A stretch of 64,000 nt of DNA from Nocardia xishanensis NBRC 101358. GTDB taxonomy: Bacteria; Actinomycetota; Actinomycetes; Mycobacteriales; Mycobacteriaceae. Shown in pieces: positions 45,789 to 58,400 of this stretch. Each line of letters starts with the position of its first letter. Position 1 is the stretch's first letter. A program made the position numbers and the translations under genes. Below the pieces are notes generated by a model. It was not told where the DNA came from, made no database searches, and was given only the letters and a program-made list of their open reading frames with translations. The stretch covers positions 1 through 64,000 of the forward strand of contig NZ_BDCF01000003.1 in assembly GCF_001613365.1 (NCBI RefSeq). Reading direction: 5' to 3'.

Positions 45789-46417
45789 TCGCTCTCCCAC
45801 GAGCTGCGTACATCCCGTTCCGTCGAGAAACCGGATACGATCCAGCCGTCGAGATGGCAGCCGCCTTCCTGGAGCGTCTCGGCGCCTGCTCGTCCGCGAT
45901 CGTCATCGTGCCGCAGAAAGGCACTCTCGACTATTCGGGGCCACTGAAGCAGTACGCACGGAACCGGACGATCCTCACACCCCGGAACTCGAATCAATCC
46001 CCGATCGGTCTAGGTCACCCGGCCCTGGTCTACGCGCCCGCGCTGAAGGAACTCGAGCTGGCGACCAGATACACACGCGACAGTCCGATCGCGGTCGTCG
46101 AAGACCAGTTCTTCTCCTGCGCCCGTTGGGCGGACGAAATAGGTGCGGTGAACCTCGTAGAACTGAGGATTCACTCCACGGAGCGATCGGTCGCACACCA
46201 GCGAATCCTGGAACGGATCGACTTCGCGGGCGACAGTGGATGGGCCGACGCGCCCGGAAAGAGGGATCTCATCCGGCATTTGGGCGAGCTGGCGGAGATC
46301 GACGCGCTCGACAAGGACGAGATTCTGGCCTACCAGCTCATCCGCGGGAGATACAGGTACTCCGAGTTCTTGGCGCGCCTCGGCGAGGAGATCGACGGGT
46401 TCCAGCACCGGTCGTGA
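45785..46417 (+). CDS. Unrecognised 210-aa protein
   Basis: I do not recognise this protein. The 210 residues include IVIVPQKGTLDYSGPLKQYARNRTILTPRN (near 40-70), an ACARWADEIGAVNLVEL-like segment, and a helical C-terminus with DALDKDEILAYQLIRGRYRYSEFLARLGEE. There is no signal or membrane segment. It starts inside the ATGA overlap with the upstream mini-ORF, so its expression is probably coupled to that ORF. It converges on the M50 protease gene with a hairpin between. Confidence 0.65.
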   Translation: MIALPRAAYIPFRRETGYDPAVEMAAAFLERLGACSSAIVIVPQKGTLDYSGPLKQYARNRTILTPRNSNQSPIGLGHPALVYAPALKELELATRYTRDSPIAVVEDQFFSCARWADEIGAVNLVELRIHSTERSVAHQRILERIDFAGDSGWADAPGKRDLIRHLGELAEIDALDKDEILAYQLIRGRYRYSEFLARLGEEIDGFQHRS

Positions 46418-46427
46418 GCGCGCCGAT

Positions 46428-46464
46428 CCGGTCCAGCGGGCATTGGGGCCCAAGCCGGGACCGG
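46428..46464. terminator. Possible bidirectional hairpin terminator
   Basis: CCGGTCC (46428-46434) and GGACCGG (46458-46464) pair between two convergent genes, with a GGGGCCC core. The stem is short, so confidence is modest. Confidence 0.35.
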
Positions 46465-46482
46465 CGAACAGGGTATGCGGAA

Positions 46483-47283
46483 TCACGGGGCCTGTACGCT
46501 GGGCGGCGCGCATTCGCCGGAGACCACCGGCAGGCAGATCCCTGTCGCGTCCGACAGCATCAGTCCGCCGCCGAACAGCAGCGCGGCCAGCGCGAGCGCC
46601 CCGAAGAAGAGGACCCACAGCAGTGCCGGGATGTGGGTCAGGCGGGCCAGTTGATCGGCGTCGGAGTCGACATTGCCCGGCTGGCGCCAGCGGTGCACCC
46701 GCCCGCGTTGCATCTCGATGACCGGACGCAGCCCTGCGAGCAGCAGGAACCAGGCGGCGAGGTAGGCGAAAGCGGCCTGCACCGTGTCGGTTCCGAACCA
46801 CGACACCGCGAACACCGTGGCGCCCAGCGCGAACACCGTGAACAGGCCGTAGATATTGCGGACCTTGATCAGCACGGCGGCGAGCAGCGCGATGGACGTC
46901 CACAGCATCAGCGTGATGCGGTCGGCGCCGAGCAGGGCGGCGAAGCCGAGGCCGAGCAGCGGTGGCGCGGGATAACCCGCCATGGCGGTGAATATCATGC
47001 CGGGGCCATAGGGTTTTCCGCTGGAGACGGTCAGCCCCGAGGTGTCCGAATGCAGCGTGATGCTGTTCAGCCTGCGTCCGGTGAGCAGCGCGGTGAGCGC
47101 ATGGCCGCCTTCGTGCGCGATGGTGACGACGTTGCGGGTGAGGCGCCACAGCGGGCTGTAGCCGACCAGCACCAGCGCCGCCACCCCCGTGACGACGACC
47201 AGCTCCCAGGGCGGCGGGGTCTGCGTGGTGGTGAGCCGATCCGCGATGGAGGCGCCGCGGTCGACCAGTTCGGCGGTGTTCAC
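46483..47283 (-). CDS. M50-family membrane metallopeptidase
   Basis: This 266-aa membrane protein has the zinc site HEGGH (TIAHEGGHALTALLTG, about residue 58) in a TM helix and several further helices. Site-2-type proteases cut substrates within the membrane, for example anti-sigma factors. A second conserved region, YGPGMIFTAMAGYPAPPLLG, lies near residue 92. No anti-sigma target is adjacent. Confidence 0.85.
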   Translation of the reverse strand: MNTAELVDRGASIADRLTTTQTPPPWELVVVTGVAALVLVGYSPLWRLTRNVVTIAHEGGHALTALLTGRRLNSITLHSDTSGLTVSSGKPYGPGMIFTAMAGYPAPPLLGLGFAALLGADRITLMLWTSIALLAAVLIKVRNIYGLFTVFALGATVFAVSWFGTDTVQAAFAYLAAWFLLLAGLRPVIEMQRGRVHRWRQPGNVDSDADQLARLTHIPALLWVLFFGALALAALLFGGGLMLSDATGICLPVVSGECAPPSVQAP

Positions 47284-47344
47284 CGCCGCACCCTATCGGT
47301 CGCGCGCCGGAATCGCACCGGGTCGGACCCGCGCGGGCGTCCGT

Positions 47345-48397
47345 TCAGGTGAGTGGTACGGGCGTCCCGGAGCCGGACGAGCGCCGCGCGGCCTCGAGCA
47401 CCCGCAGCGCCGCGACGGCGTCGCGCGGATTCACCGGCACCGGCGCGCCGTCGAGGATCGCGGCGGCCATCTCGGCGTAGAAGGCGGGGTAGTCGCCCGC
47501 CAGCGTCGGATACGGCGACAGATCCGGTTCCGCGCCGAGCAGTCCCCACCGCTCGGAGTCGACCGAGCCCCAGTCGTCCTCGCGCGGGCCGCGGCCGGCG
47601 CGCAGCGCTTCTTCTTGCGGGTCGAGGCCGTAGGTGACGTAACCGGCCTCCGCTCCGAGCACCCGGAAGCGCGGGCCGAGCTGGGGCGACACCGCGCTCA
47701 TCCACAAGTGCGAACGGACACCGTTCTCGTGGGTCAGCGCGAGGAAGACGTCGTCGTCGGTCTGGATGCCGGGGCGGCGACGGTCGAGTTCGCCGTACAC
47801 CGAGCGGACCGGCCCGAACAGGGTGAGCGCCTGATCCACCAGGTGGCTGCCCAGATCGAAGAGCAGACCCGCACCCTCGGCGGCGCTGCCGATCTCCCGC
47901 CATCCGCCCTTGGACACCGGACGCCACCGCTCGAACCGGGACTCGAAGCGTCGCACCGTGCCGAGCGTGCCGTTCTCGACCAGTGCGCGGACCGTCCGGA
48001 AATCGCCGTCCCAGCGCCGGTTCTGGAAGACCGACATGGCGACGCCCGCCCGATCGGCCCGTGTCACCAGCTCCTCGGCCTCGGCGACGGTGACGGCGAA
48101 CGGCTTGTCCACCACCGTCGGAATCCCGGCGTCCAACGCTCGCGCGGTCAGCGGCGCGTGGGTGTGATTGGGCGTGGCCACGACCACGAGGCCGATGCCG
48201 CGGAGGTCTTCGAACAGCGCGTCGGCGTCCGGGAACACCCGCACCCCGTCGTGCGCGCGGCGAGCCTGCTCGGCTCGCTCCGCCGATCCGGTGACCACCG
48301 CCGCCACCCGCATCCGCGGCTCCGCGGCGATCAGCGGGGCGTGGAACACCGCGCCCGCCAGACCGTATCCGACGATTGCCACCTCCAGGCTGCTCAT
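47345..48397 (-). CDS. Gfo/Idh/MocA family oxidoreductase
   Basis: This 350-aa protein has an N-terminal NAD(P)-binding Rossmann fold (VAIVGYGLAGAVFHAPLI) and the family EKP-like motif VVDKPFAV (Lys is the catalytic residue), followed by the C-terminal beta-sheet domain (FESRFERWRP, GAGLLFDLGSHLVDQAL). Substrates are sugars or cyclitols. ATG 48397. It lies between an M50 gene and a TDT transporter with no clear pathway link. Confidence 0.88.
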   Translation of the reverse strand: MSSLEVAIVGYGLAGAVFHAPLIAAEPRMRVAAVVTGSAERAEQARRAHDGVRVFPDADALFEDLRGIGLVVVATPNHTHAPLTARALDAGIPTVVDKPFAVTVAEAEELVTRADRAGVAMSVFQNRRWDGDFRTVRALVENGTLGTVRRFESRFERWRPVSKGGWREIGSAAEGAGLLFDLGSHLVDQALTLFGPVRSVYGELDRRRPGIQTDDDVFLALTHENGVRSHLWMSAVSPQLGPRFRVLGAEAGYVTYGLDPQEEALRAGRGPREDDWGSVDSERWGLLGAEPDLSPYPTLAGDYPAFYAEMAAAILDGAPVPVNPRDAVAALRVLEAARRSSGSGTPVPLT

Positions 48398-48468
48398 GCC
48401 GCCGACGCTACCGCCCGGGAACAGTGCCCCCGCGCAGCGGCACGGAGCGCTCGACGCGACGGGCTCGC

Positions 48469-49434
48469 TCAGCGCGCGCGGTTGGGCGCGAAAGTGGTTC
48501 GGTCGGTGATCAATGCGACCAAGGTGAGCAGCCAGGCGCCGACCGCGATCACCAGCAGCAGCCTGCCGAGCAGTCGCAGGCCCGCCGCGTCGATCGCGGC
48601 GCCGGTGGAGAACGCGGCGACCGAGGTCATGCCGAGCGGGAAAACCGTGGCCCAGCGCCGGATGTCGTATTGCCGCCGGGGTCGGACGGCCTCGGCCAGC
48701 AGCAGCACCGTGTATCCGAAGAGGTTGAGCCCCAACACGATCAGTGTGGTCACCCGAAGGACGTCCTGTGTGACGCCGGTCCACTGGTGCGCCGCCACGA
48801 GTTTTGCGCCCGCCAGTGCCGAGATGGCCAGCGCACCGGTAGCCACCCAGTGATCGCCGGCGCCGGTCCAGACCTGTCCGACATCGAAATACGCGAAGGC
48901 CGCCAGGTAGAGGCACAGCCCGACGGTGAAGAAGACGAGCGCCACATACAGCAGCCAACCCAGGCCCAGCGCGGTGGCCAGCGTGGCCGAGAGCACCGCG
49001 ACACCTTGCGTCGAAACGCACACCAGGAACACCGCGCCCGGCATGCGCCGATGCCAGTGCCGCAACACGGTGGTCAACAGCACCGGCCACTCCACCGCGG
49101 CCACCACGAGCAGCAGCGCGGCCACCGCCTGCCAGCCGAGCAGCGAGATCCGGGTGCCGAGCACCGTGGTCGCCGCGACCGCCGTCAGCGCGGGTGGGGT
49201 ATCGGCCTCGGAGGCCCAGCGAGGGCGGTCGCGTACGAAGCGGGTGACGAAGTCGATCGCGAGCAGCGTCCACACCAGGGCGGCGATGGTCAGCCAGATC
49301 CACGACAGCACTTCGTATCCGGTGAGATGCAGCCCGATCGACACGATGCCGGTGGCCATCACGAACGCGCCCGCCGCCGGGGGCCACTCCTGCCACCATC
49401 CCTGTGCCACCCGGCTATCACAGCCGGAAAGCAT
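48469..49434 (-). CDS. TDT/SLAC1-like transporter
   Basis: This 321-aa protein has about ten hydrophobic helices and resembles TehA/SLAC1-type tellurite-resistance/dicarboxylate transporters, with GAFVMATGIVSIGL near the N-terminus and helices rich in Phe/Trp. The likely substrates are small organic or inorganic anions. ATG 49434 begins MLSGCDSRVA, without a good ribosome site. It lies 7 bp after the NRPS stop codon and could be cotranscribed, perhaps as an exporter, but this is unproven. Confidence 0.75.
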   Translation of the reverse strand: MLSGCDSRVAQGWWQEWPPAAGAFVMATGIVSIGLHLTGYEVLSWIWLTIAALVWTLLAIDFVTRFVRDRPRWASEADTPPALTAVAATTVLGTRISLLGWQAVAALLLVVAAVEWPVLLTTVLRHWHRRMPGAVFLVCVSTQGVAVLSATLATALGLGWLLYVALVFFTVGLCLYLAAFAYFDVGQVWTGAGDHWVATGALAISALAGAKLVAAHQWTGVTQDVLRVTTLIVLGLNLFGYTVLLLAEAVRPRRQYDIRRWATVFPLGMTSVAAFSTGAAIDAAGLRLLGRLLLVIAVGAWLLTLVALITDRTTFAPNRAR

Positions 49435-49441
49435 TCGGGCG

Positions 49442-52400
49442 TCAAACAACTCGACGGCTATCGGCTCGGCGAGGCGGCTGCGCACAGCGAGGGGAATGGT
49501 CTTCGGCCTGCGGCGAGGGGGCATCGGCGGACCGGAAGTGCTCGGTGAGGACGAGTCCGATCGCGCGGAGTGCGTCCGGGTCGGTCATCCGTTCGTGCCG
49601 GGCGGGAATGCGGTGTTCGGCGATACGGCCGGTGATGTGATTGTTCCATGCGAGAGCCGGAGAGGCGCCGTCGCTTGTGTGGTCCGCGGAGCTGAAGTAG
49701 ATCAGGTCACCGTCGAAGGATGCGAGCCGGTGGTTCCTGGTGAGGTCGATGAGCCGGGTGAAGTCGCCGTGCAAGGTCTCGAGATGCTCGGCGGTCAAGG
49801 CGGTGAAGAGTCCGCCCTGCCGGTGCAGCAACTCGGCCGCGACCTCGAAGGTGAGGTCGGCGGGGAGCTCGGAAGCGGCGAGGCCGCCGAACTCGGTGAG
49901 CAAGTCCGCGGTGGTGGGTGTGGGAGTTTCGATGCTGCGGTCGGTGACGACTCGGGTGTCCATCATGGCCAGGGTCGCGACCTGCTCACCGTCGCGACAG
50001 AGCCGGACGGCGATCGCGTGGGCGATGGTCCCGCCGAGCGAGTAGCCGAGCAAGTGGTATGGGCCGTGCGGCTGGACGGACCGGATCTCCCGTACATAGC
50101 GGGCGGCGAGTTGATCGAGCGTGTCGAACCGCGCGGTGGGGTCGGTCAGCGTCGGGGACTGCAGTCCGTGGACGGGATGTTCGGGGTCGAGGTGCTGCAC
50201 GAGTCCGCTGAAGCCCCAGGCCAATCCGATGGCCGGGTGGACGCAGAACAGTGGTGGGTCGGTGCCGGCAGCGCGCAGCGGGAGCAGCACCGACAGTGCG
50301 TCGCCGGGATCCTGTTCGTCGAGACCGCGCAGGCGGGTCTCGATGCGTCGGGCCAGCAATTGCGGTGTCGGGTCGGTGAACACCCACTGAACCGGCACCG
50401 TGGCACCGGTCGATTCCGCGAGCCGCGCCACCAGTTGGGTGGCGGCCAGCGAGTTGCCGCCGAGGGCGAAGAAGCCATCATCGACGCCGACTCGTTCGAT
50501 GTCGAGAGTCCGGGTGAAAGCGTCGCAGACAGTGGCCTGGAGCGGGGTGGACGGCGAACGGAAGCGGGCGTGTCGCCGGTCGGGCGCTGGTAGGGCTTTG
50601 TAGTCGAGTTTGCCGGTTGAGGTGAGGGGGATCCGGTCGAGGGTGAGGATCGTCGTCGGGATCATGTGGGTGGGTAGCCGGGTCGCGAGGTAGGTGGTCA
50701 GTGCGATGGCGTCGGGTGTGGTGCCCGGGGTGGGCACGACATAGCCGGTGAGTTGATCGTTGCCGTTGGGTTGGGTGTGGATCGTGACGGCGGCGTGGGC
50801 GACGTCGGGGTGGCCGCACAGCGCGGCTTCGATGTCGCCGCGTTCGATGCGGTGGCCGCGGATCTTGAGTTGCAGGTCGCTGCGGCCCTTGTATTGCAGC
50901 GTTCGGTCGGCGGTCCAGGTGACCAGGTCGCCGGTGCGGTACATCCGTGTCCCAGGCGGCCCATAGGGGTCGGGGACGAATCGGGATGCCGTGGTCGTGG
51001 GTTGCTTGTGGTAGCCGCGGGCGAGGCCCGCTCCGGACACATACAGTTCGCCGACGACTCCGGGTGGGACGGGGCGTAGCCTGCGGTCGAGTACGACGGC
51101 GGTGAATCCGCGGGTCGGGCCGCCGATCGTGATCGGACCGTTCGTGGTCCACGGCGCGCTGGCGCAGCTCATGACGGTGGATTCGGTAGCCCCGTAGGAG
51201 CTGATCACCGTCCGGCCTGGTATCCACTGCTCTGCCAGGTCTGGTGGGCATGTCTCGCCGCCGACCATCAGGGTGCCGAGGGTGTCGAGTTCGTCGGGAG
51301 GCAACGATGCGAGCACTGTCGGGGTGAAGGCGGCATGGGTGACGCTTTCGGCTTCGATCGCCTCGGCCAGTTCGGTGCCCGCGACTACCCGTGCGGGTGC
51401 GAGGACCAGTGTGGCGCCGGCGGCTGCGGCGCTGAGCAATTCGAGGACCGAGACGTCGAAGGTCAGCGCGGCGGCGCCCAGCACTCGTGCGGCCGGGGTG
51501 AGGCCGAACCGTTCCCGTGTTTCGGCGGCCAGGTCCGCTATCCCGCTGTGGGTCACCACGACACCTTTGGGAATCCCGGTGGAGCCCGAGGTGTACATCA
51601 GGTAGGCCGGGTGGTGTGGCCATAGCGTGGCTGTGCGGTCGTTGTCGGTGATCGCGTTGGGCGACGCCGATGCCGACTTCGCGGCGAAGGAAGGGTCGTC
51701 GAGGGCGAGCCATCCGGTGGTGTCCGGCAGTTGGTCTCGGTGGACCCCGAGTGTCATCCCTACGGCGGCACCGGAATCGGTGAGCATGCCGGTGATCCTG
51801 TCCCGGGGATGGGTGGGATCGATCTGGACGAACGCGCCACCGGACTTGGCGACCGCCCAGACGGCGATCACGGCGTCGATGGAGCGCGGTACCGCTATGG
51901 CTACCAACGATTCCGGTCCTATTCCCGCCTCGATCAGTACCCGCGCCCACCGATTCGAGGTCTCGTCGAGTTCGCGGTACGACAGTCTTACGCCGTCGCA
52001 GACCACCGCTTCCGTGTCCGGCGCCATCGCGGACGTCAACACCTGCGGCAATACCGACATCGCCGTACCGGGCCGACCGCGAACGGGTACCAGCGTGGCT
52101 CGTTCGACCGGCGACAACAGCTGCAGCCGGGTCAGCGGGAGGTCGATGTGTTCGGCGATGGTGTCGAGCACTCGCAGCATTCGGTCGGCGATGGCGTCGA
52201 TCTGGTGTTCTGTGAACAGCTCCGGCAGATATTTGAAGGTCAGGTGTACTTGGGTGTCCTGGTGGACGACCAGGCCGAGCGGATAGTGCGCGGCGTCGCG
52301 TCCGTGCACGCCGAGGACATGCATGCCCGCGATGTCGGTGTCTTCGGACAGCCCGGCCCGGTCGACCGGGTAGGACTCGAGGACGGTCACCGTGTCGAAC

Positions 52401-55400
52401 ATCGCGCCGGGACCGGCCACGCGCTGGATATGGGCGAGCCCTAGGTGGTGATGGTCGAGCAGCGAGGCTTGTTCGGTTTGGATTCGCCGTAGTAGCTCGG
52501 CCAGGGTTTCGCGGTGATCGAGCCGGATCCGGACGGGCACGGTATTGACGAACAGCCCGATCATCGATTCGATGCCGGGGATCTGCGCTGGGCGCCCGGA
52601 GACGGTGGTGCCGAACACCACGTCCTCGCGGGCGGTCGAGGTGGCGAGCACGATCGCCCAGGCGGCTTCGACGAGTGTGTTGAGGGTGGCCTCTTGTCGA
52701 TGGGCCACCGCGACCAGCGCCGCGCTGCGCTGTTGGCTCAGCTGCACTTGGACTTCGCGCGCGGCGATGGTGGGCCTGCGGCCACGGTCCGCGGGCGCCA
52801 GCAAAGTCGGCTCGGCGGTGCCCTCGAAGGTCCGCGCCCACGCGGCTTCCGCCGCGTCCCGGTCTTGGTTGTTCAGCCACCTCAGGTAATCGCGGTAGGG
52901 ACGCACCGGCGGCAATACAGCGGGATCGCTGTCGCCGGCGTAAAGGGTCAGCAGTTCCCGGATCAGCAGTGGCGTGGACCAGCCGTCTATCAGGATGTGA
53001 TGCATGCTCAACAGCAGCCGATATTGCCTGGGCGCGGTGCTGATCAGGGTGAATCGCAGCAGCGGCGCCGCGGTCACGTCGAAGCACGCCCGGCGGTCGG
53101 TGTTCATGAGCTGTTCGAGCGCGGCTTCCGTGTCGGCGCGCCCGGCCAGGTCGATCTCGGTGACCGGCACGTCGACGTGCTGGTGCACCACTTGGACCGC
53201 TTCGCGTGCGCCGTCGCGCACGAACGCGGTCCGCAGGTTCGGGTGCCGTCCGATGAGAGCCTGTACGGCGCGGCGCAGCCGGTCCGTGTCGACGCGCCCG
53301 CCGAGTTCCAGACAGAGTTGCACGATGTACGCGTCGAGGGTGCCCTCGGCGAGTTGAGCGTGGAACAACAATCCTGCCTGCAGCGGCGTGAGCGGCCAGA
53401 TGTCGTCCAGTGTCGAACGTCCGGCCTCGAGCCGGTCGATCGCGCCTTGGTCGAGGTCGACGAGGTCGAGGTCGGAGGGGGTGAGCCCGCCTGCGCCGGG
53501 GCGGGACGCGTGTGCGGCCAGAGCGGTCACCGCGTCGCGCCACAGTCCCGCGAGCTCGGTGACCTCGGAGGAGGTGAGCAGGCCGGTCGGATACTCCCAG
53601 GCGGCGGTAAGGGTAGGCCCGTCCGATGTGTCGATGGTGACCGCGTTGATGCCCAGCAGGGCCGCGACGGGTGCGTCGGAATGCTGGACGCTGCCGCCGT
53701 CGGGGCCGTCGCCGACGGGCATCCACCCGATGTCGCGCAACGTCGCGGGCGTGGTGTCGAGCCGACCGAGATAGTTGAAACTCACTTGGGGGGTGGGCAT
53801 TTCACGCAGGACGCGGGCGGTATCGGCGTTGAGGTGGCGCAGCAGCCCGTAGCCGATCCCGTGGTCGGGGACCCGCCGGAGCTGGTCTTTGACCGACTTG
53901 ACGACCGCCGCGGCGGCGCCCCCGGCGGCGAAGGCGTCGTCGATGTCGATATCGGACAGGTCGAGCCGGACCGGGTAGGTGGTGGTGAACCATCCGACGG
54001 TGCGGGTGAGGTCGGCACCGGGGAGCACCGTGTCGTGGCGGCCGTGGCTTTCGAGGGTGAGCAGCGTCTCGGCGACGGCATTGCCGTGGCGGCGCCGCCA
54101 TCGAGTCAGCGCCAACGCGAGCGCGGCGACGAGGGCGTCGTCCACGTTGCCGTGGAATGCCCGGGGCAGGGTGGTGAGTACGGTGCGGGTCACCGCGGTG
54201 GGGAGCGCCACCTCGACGGTGGCGACGGTAGCTTGCACGTCCACGCCTGGATCGATCGGGCGGGCGCCGATCGGCGGATCGTCAGCGGCGAGCGTGGACT
54301 GCCACCAGTCGAGTTCGTCGAGGTTCTCGGCGGCGGTGTTCAGAGCATGCGCCCAGCGTCGCATCGAGGTGCCGACGGGCGCGAGCCGCGGCCGTTGCCC
54401 GGCACTCAGCTGGGCCCACGCCGTGGCGAGATCGGGGACGAGAATCCGCCACGACACGCCGTCGATCACCAGGTGGTGCGCGACGACGAGCAGCCGTCCC
54501 GGCTGTCCGGCCCAGTCGAACCAGACCAGCTGCAGCATGACTCCGGCTGTGGGGTCGAGGCGTTCGGCCGCCGCGTTCGCCTCGGCGTCGGCAAGCGCCG
54601 CGAACGCGCTGCTGTCCGGTGCCACATCCACCGGCACGCGCCGGACCAGCCCGGCGGCGGGCACAGCGGTCGGCTGCACCCGTAGCGTCCACCGCGATGC
54701 GTGCGCGGGTTCCGGCTGAAGTCGAGCTCGCAGCATGTCGTGGTGATCGATCACCGCTTGGACGGTGGCACCGATTCCATTGGCGTCGATGCCGGTCGGC
54801 AGAGAGAGCATCACCCACTGGCAGAAGCGGTCGAAGCCGCCGCGCTCGATCATCCAACACATGATCGGCGTCACCGGCACCGGTCCCACACCACCGCCGG
54901 GCAATTCCGCCGGAAGGGCGGTCGCCGCGGCGCTGTCGTCCAGAACGGCGATCTCGGCCAACCCGGCAACAGTCTTGCGCTCGAACACCTCGCGCGCGGA
55001 GAACACCACACCCGCCGCCCTGGCTCGCGTCACCAGCTGGATCGACATGATGCTGTCGCCGCCGAGGGCGAAGAACGAATCGTCGGCGCCGACCGTGTCG
55101 ATACCCAATACCTCGGCGAACAGTTCCGCCAGCGTCGTCTCCACTTCGGTGGCCGGTGCCCGGAATTCGGCTCGGCCCGTGGTGAAGTCCGGCTCGGGCA
55201 GAGCGGCGCGGTCGACCTTGCCGTTCGCCGTCACAGGCAGCGCGTCGAGCACCATCACGGTCGCGGGCACCATGTGCGAGGCCAACCGCTCAGCGGCGAA
55301 CGCGAGGACCGCGGCCGCGTCGGGGTCCGCGTGGTGTTCGGGCTCCACGTACCCGATCAACCGGTCGCCGGTGGCGGCGTTCCGGTGCACATTCGCCGCT

Positions 55401-58400
55401 GCTCGGGCCACACCCGGGCAGGCGGCCAGAGCCGCTTCGACCTCGCCGAGCTCGACGCGGAAACCACGAATCTTGACCTGGAAATCCGACCGGCCCACAT
55501 ATTCGAGCGTCAGACTCCCGTCCGGTAGCCGCAGCCACCGCACCAGGTCGCCGGTCCGGTACATGCGTTGCCCCGGGCCCGCGAACGGGTCGGCGACGAA
55601 CCGCGACGCCGTCAGACCCATCGCGTTGCGGTAGCCGCGGGCCAGGCCAGGGCCGGCGAGATACAACTCGCCCACGATCCCGATCGCCACCGGCCGCAGC
55701 CACGCGTCGAGCACGACCTCGCCGACCCCGCGGATCGGTCCGCCGATCGTCACCGGCTCACCCGCCGCTATCGGCGCACCGGCATCGGTCAGGATCGTGG
55801 CCTCCGCCGGGCCGTAGGTGTTGAAGAATCTCCGGCCCGGCGCCCAGCGCGACACCAGTGTGGGTGAGGGCGCTTCGCCACCGGTCACGATGGTCCCGAG
55901 GTCATCGAGCCCGTCGGGATCGACCGTCCCCATGGCCGCGGGCGTCAGCGCGATGTGGGTCACCTTCGTGCGCGACATGATCTGCGCCAGCTCGCCTCCG
56001 CCGTAGACGGTCGGGGGCGCGATCACCAGCCGCCCGCCGGCCGCGAACGCCAACAGCAGTTCCAGGACCGCCGCATCGAAACTCGGAGACGCGAAATTCA
56101 GCACCCGCGCGCTCGGCCCGACGCCGAACCGTGAACATTCCTCGGCCACCAGATTCGCCAACCCTCGGTGCGACACCACCACCCCCTTCGGCACACCTGT
56201 CGAGCCGGACGTGTAGATCACGTACGCCGCATTGTCGGCCCGCACCGCCGATATTCGGTCCGCATCGGTCACCGGCGCCGACGACAAACTCGCGGCCTCC
56301 GCTTCGACCTCCGACTCGTCGAGGATCAACCACGGTACGGGCCCGGCCACCCTAGGACGCCACTCCGATCGGGTGATCCCCACCGCCACACCGGAATCGG
56401 TGAGCATGTGCTCGATCCGGCTCGCCGGGTACTGCGGGTCCACCGGCACGAACGCTGCCCCCGACTTGGTCACCGCCCATACCGCCAGGACCGAATCGAT
56501 CGACCGTGGCAAACCAATCGCGACACTCGCCTCCGGCCCGACACCCCGGCCGATCAACAATCGGGCCAACCGATTCGACTCCGCATCCAACTCGCCGTAG
56601 GTCCACCACCGATCCCCGGACACCACCGCGACCGCCCCCGGATCCCGCTGCACCGCCGCCGCCAACAACTCCGGCAACGTCTGCTCCGGCACCGCCGGAG
56701 CGCCTGAAACCGGCGTCAACTCGCGGTGTTCCGCCGGGGAGAGCAGATCCAGCCGGGCCAGTGGCAGATCCGGGTCGGCGACGATGACGCCGATGACGCG
56801 CAGGAGCCGCCGCAGGGTCGCGTCCATCGTGTCCTGGTCGAAGAGTTCGGGCAGGTACTTGATTTCGACGTGCAGTCGCGTGTCGACCCGCGCGATCACT
56901 CCCAGCGGATAGTGCGCGCCGTCGGTGCCGGTCACGTCGAGCAGCCGCATGCCTGCGATATCGGTGTCCGCGGTCAGCCCGCCGCGATCGATCGGGAACG
57001 ACTCGAACACCGTGATCGTGTCGAATACCGCCGCGGGCCCGGCAACACGCTCGATGTCGGTCAGACCCACGTAGTGGTGATCGAGCAGCCCGGCCTGCTC
57101 CGCCTGGATTCGGTCGAGCAGCTGTCCCAAGCTCTCGGCGGGATCGAGGCGGACGCGCACCGGGAGTGTGTTGATGAACAGCCCGATCATGGACTCGATG
57201 CCCGCGATCCGCGGAGGCCGTCCGGACACCGTGGCGCCGAACGTCACATCATCCCGGGACGTGAACGCGCCCAACACGATCGCCCATGCCATCTGGATCA
57301 CGGTGTTGAGGGTGACGCCACGGGCGCGCGCCAGGCCTGCCAGCGACGCGGTCTGTTCCTCGGTCAGTTCGCCGAGTACCTCACGTGATTCGGTGTACGG
57401 GCGGCCGGGATCGGCCGGTGCCACCAGGGTCGGCCCGTCCGCGCCGTCGAACGCGCGGGCCCAGGCGTCGAGCGACGCGGTCGGGTCCCGCCTGACGATC
57501 TCCGCCAGGAAGTCCCGGTAGGGACGTATGCGAGGCAGGATCGCGGTGTCGCCGTCGGTGGCGTAGAGGATCAGCAACTCCTTCAGAAGCAGCGGCGTCG
57601 ACCAGCCGTCGAGGAGCAGGTGATGATTCGTCAGCACCAGCCGGTGATGCTCGGGCCGCGTGGTGACCAGCATCCAGCGGAGCAGCGGGGCACGAGCCGG
57701 GTCGAACCGGGCCGCCCGGTCCGCGGCCATCAGCCGATCCCATTCGCGCGCATCGTCATCCAGCCCGGACAGGTCGAGTTCCGACCAGGGAACCTCGACG
57801 CCTTCATCGACCACCTGCACCGGTCCGGCGCCGGTGTCGGCGACGAACGCGGTGCGCAGATTCGCATGCCGGTCGAGCAGCAGCTGCGCGGCTCGGCGCA
57901 GCCGCTCAGGATCTACCTGCCCACGCAGCTCTAGGACCAACTGCACCAAGTAGGCGTCCATCGACTCCTCGGACACCAGCGCGTGGAACAGCAACCCCTC
58001 CTGCAACGGAGTCAATGGCCAGACGTCGCTCAACGCCGGATAGCTGTTTTCCAGTCGCTCGATCTCGGACTGCCCGAGCCTGACCAGATCCAGATCCGAC
58101 GGCGTCCGTCCCCCGGCTCCGGCGCGATGGGTATGTCTCGCCAACGCGGTCAAGACCCGGCGCCACGACTCCGCCACCTCGCGCACCTCGTCGGCGGTGA
58201 GCACCCCGGCGGGATACGACCAGATCGCCCGCAACCGTGGCCTGCCGTCATCGTCGAGGGTGCAGGCCGTGATGTCGAGCACCGCCGACACCGGCATATC
58301 CGGATTCCGCGCACCGGCGAACTCGGCACCCGCGAGGTCGTCGTCCACCGGCAGCCATCCGGCCGACCGCATTCCTTCGGGAATCTTCGTGGAGACGTAG

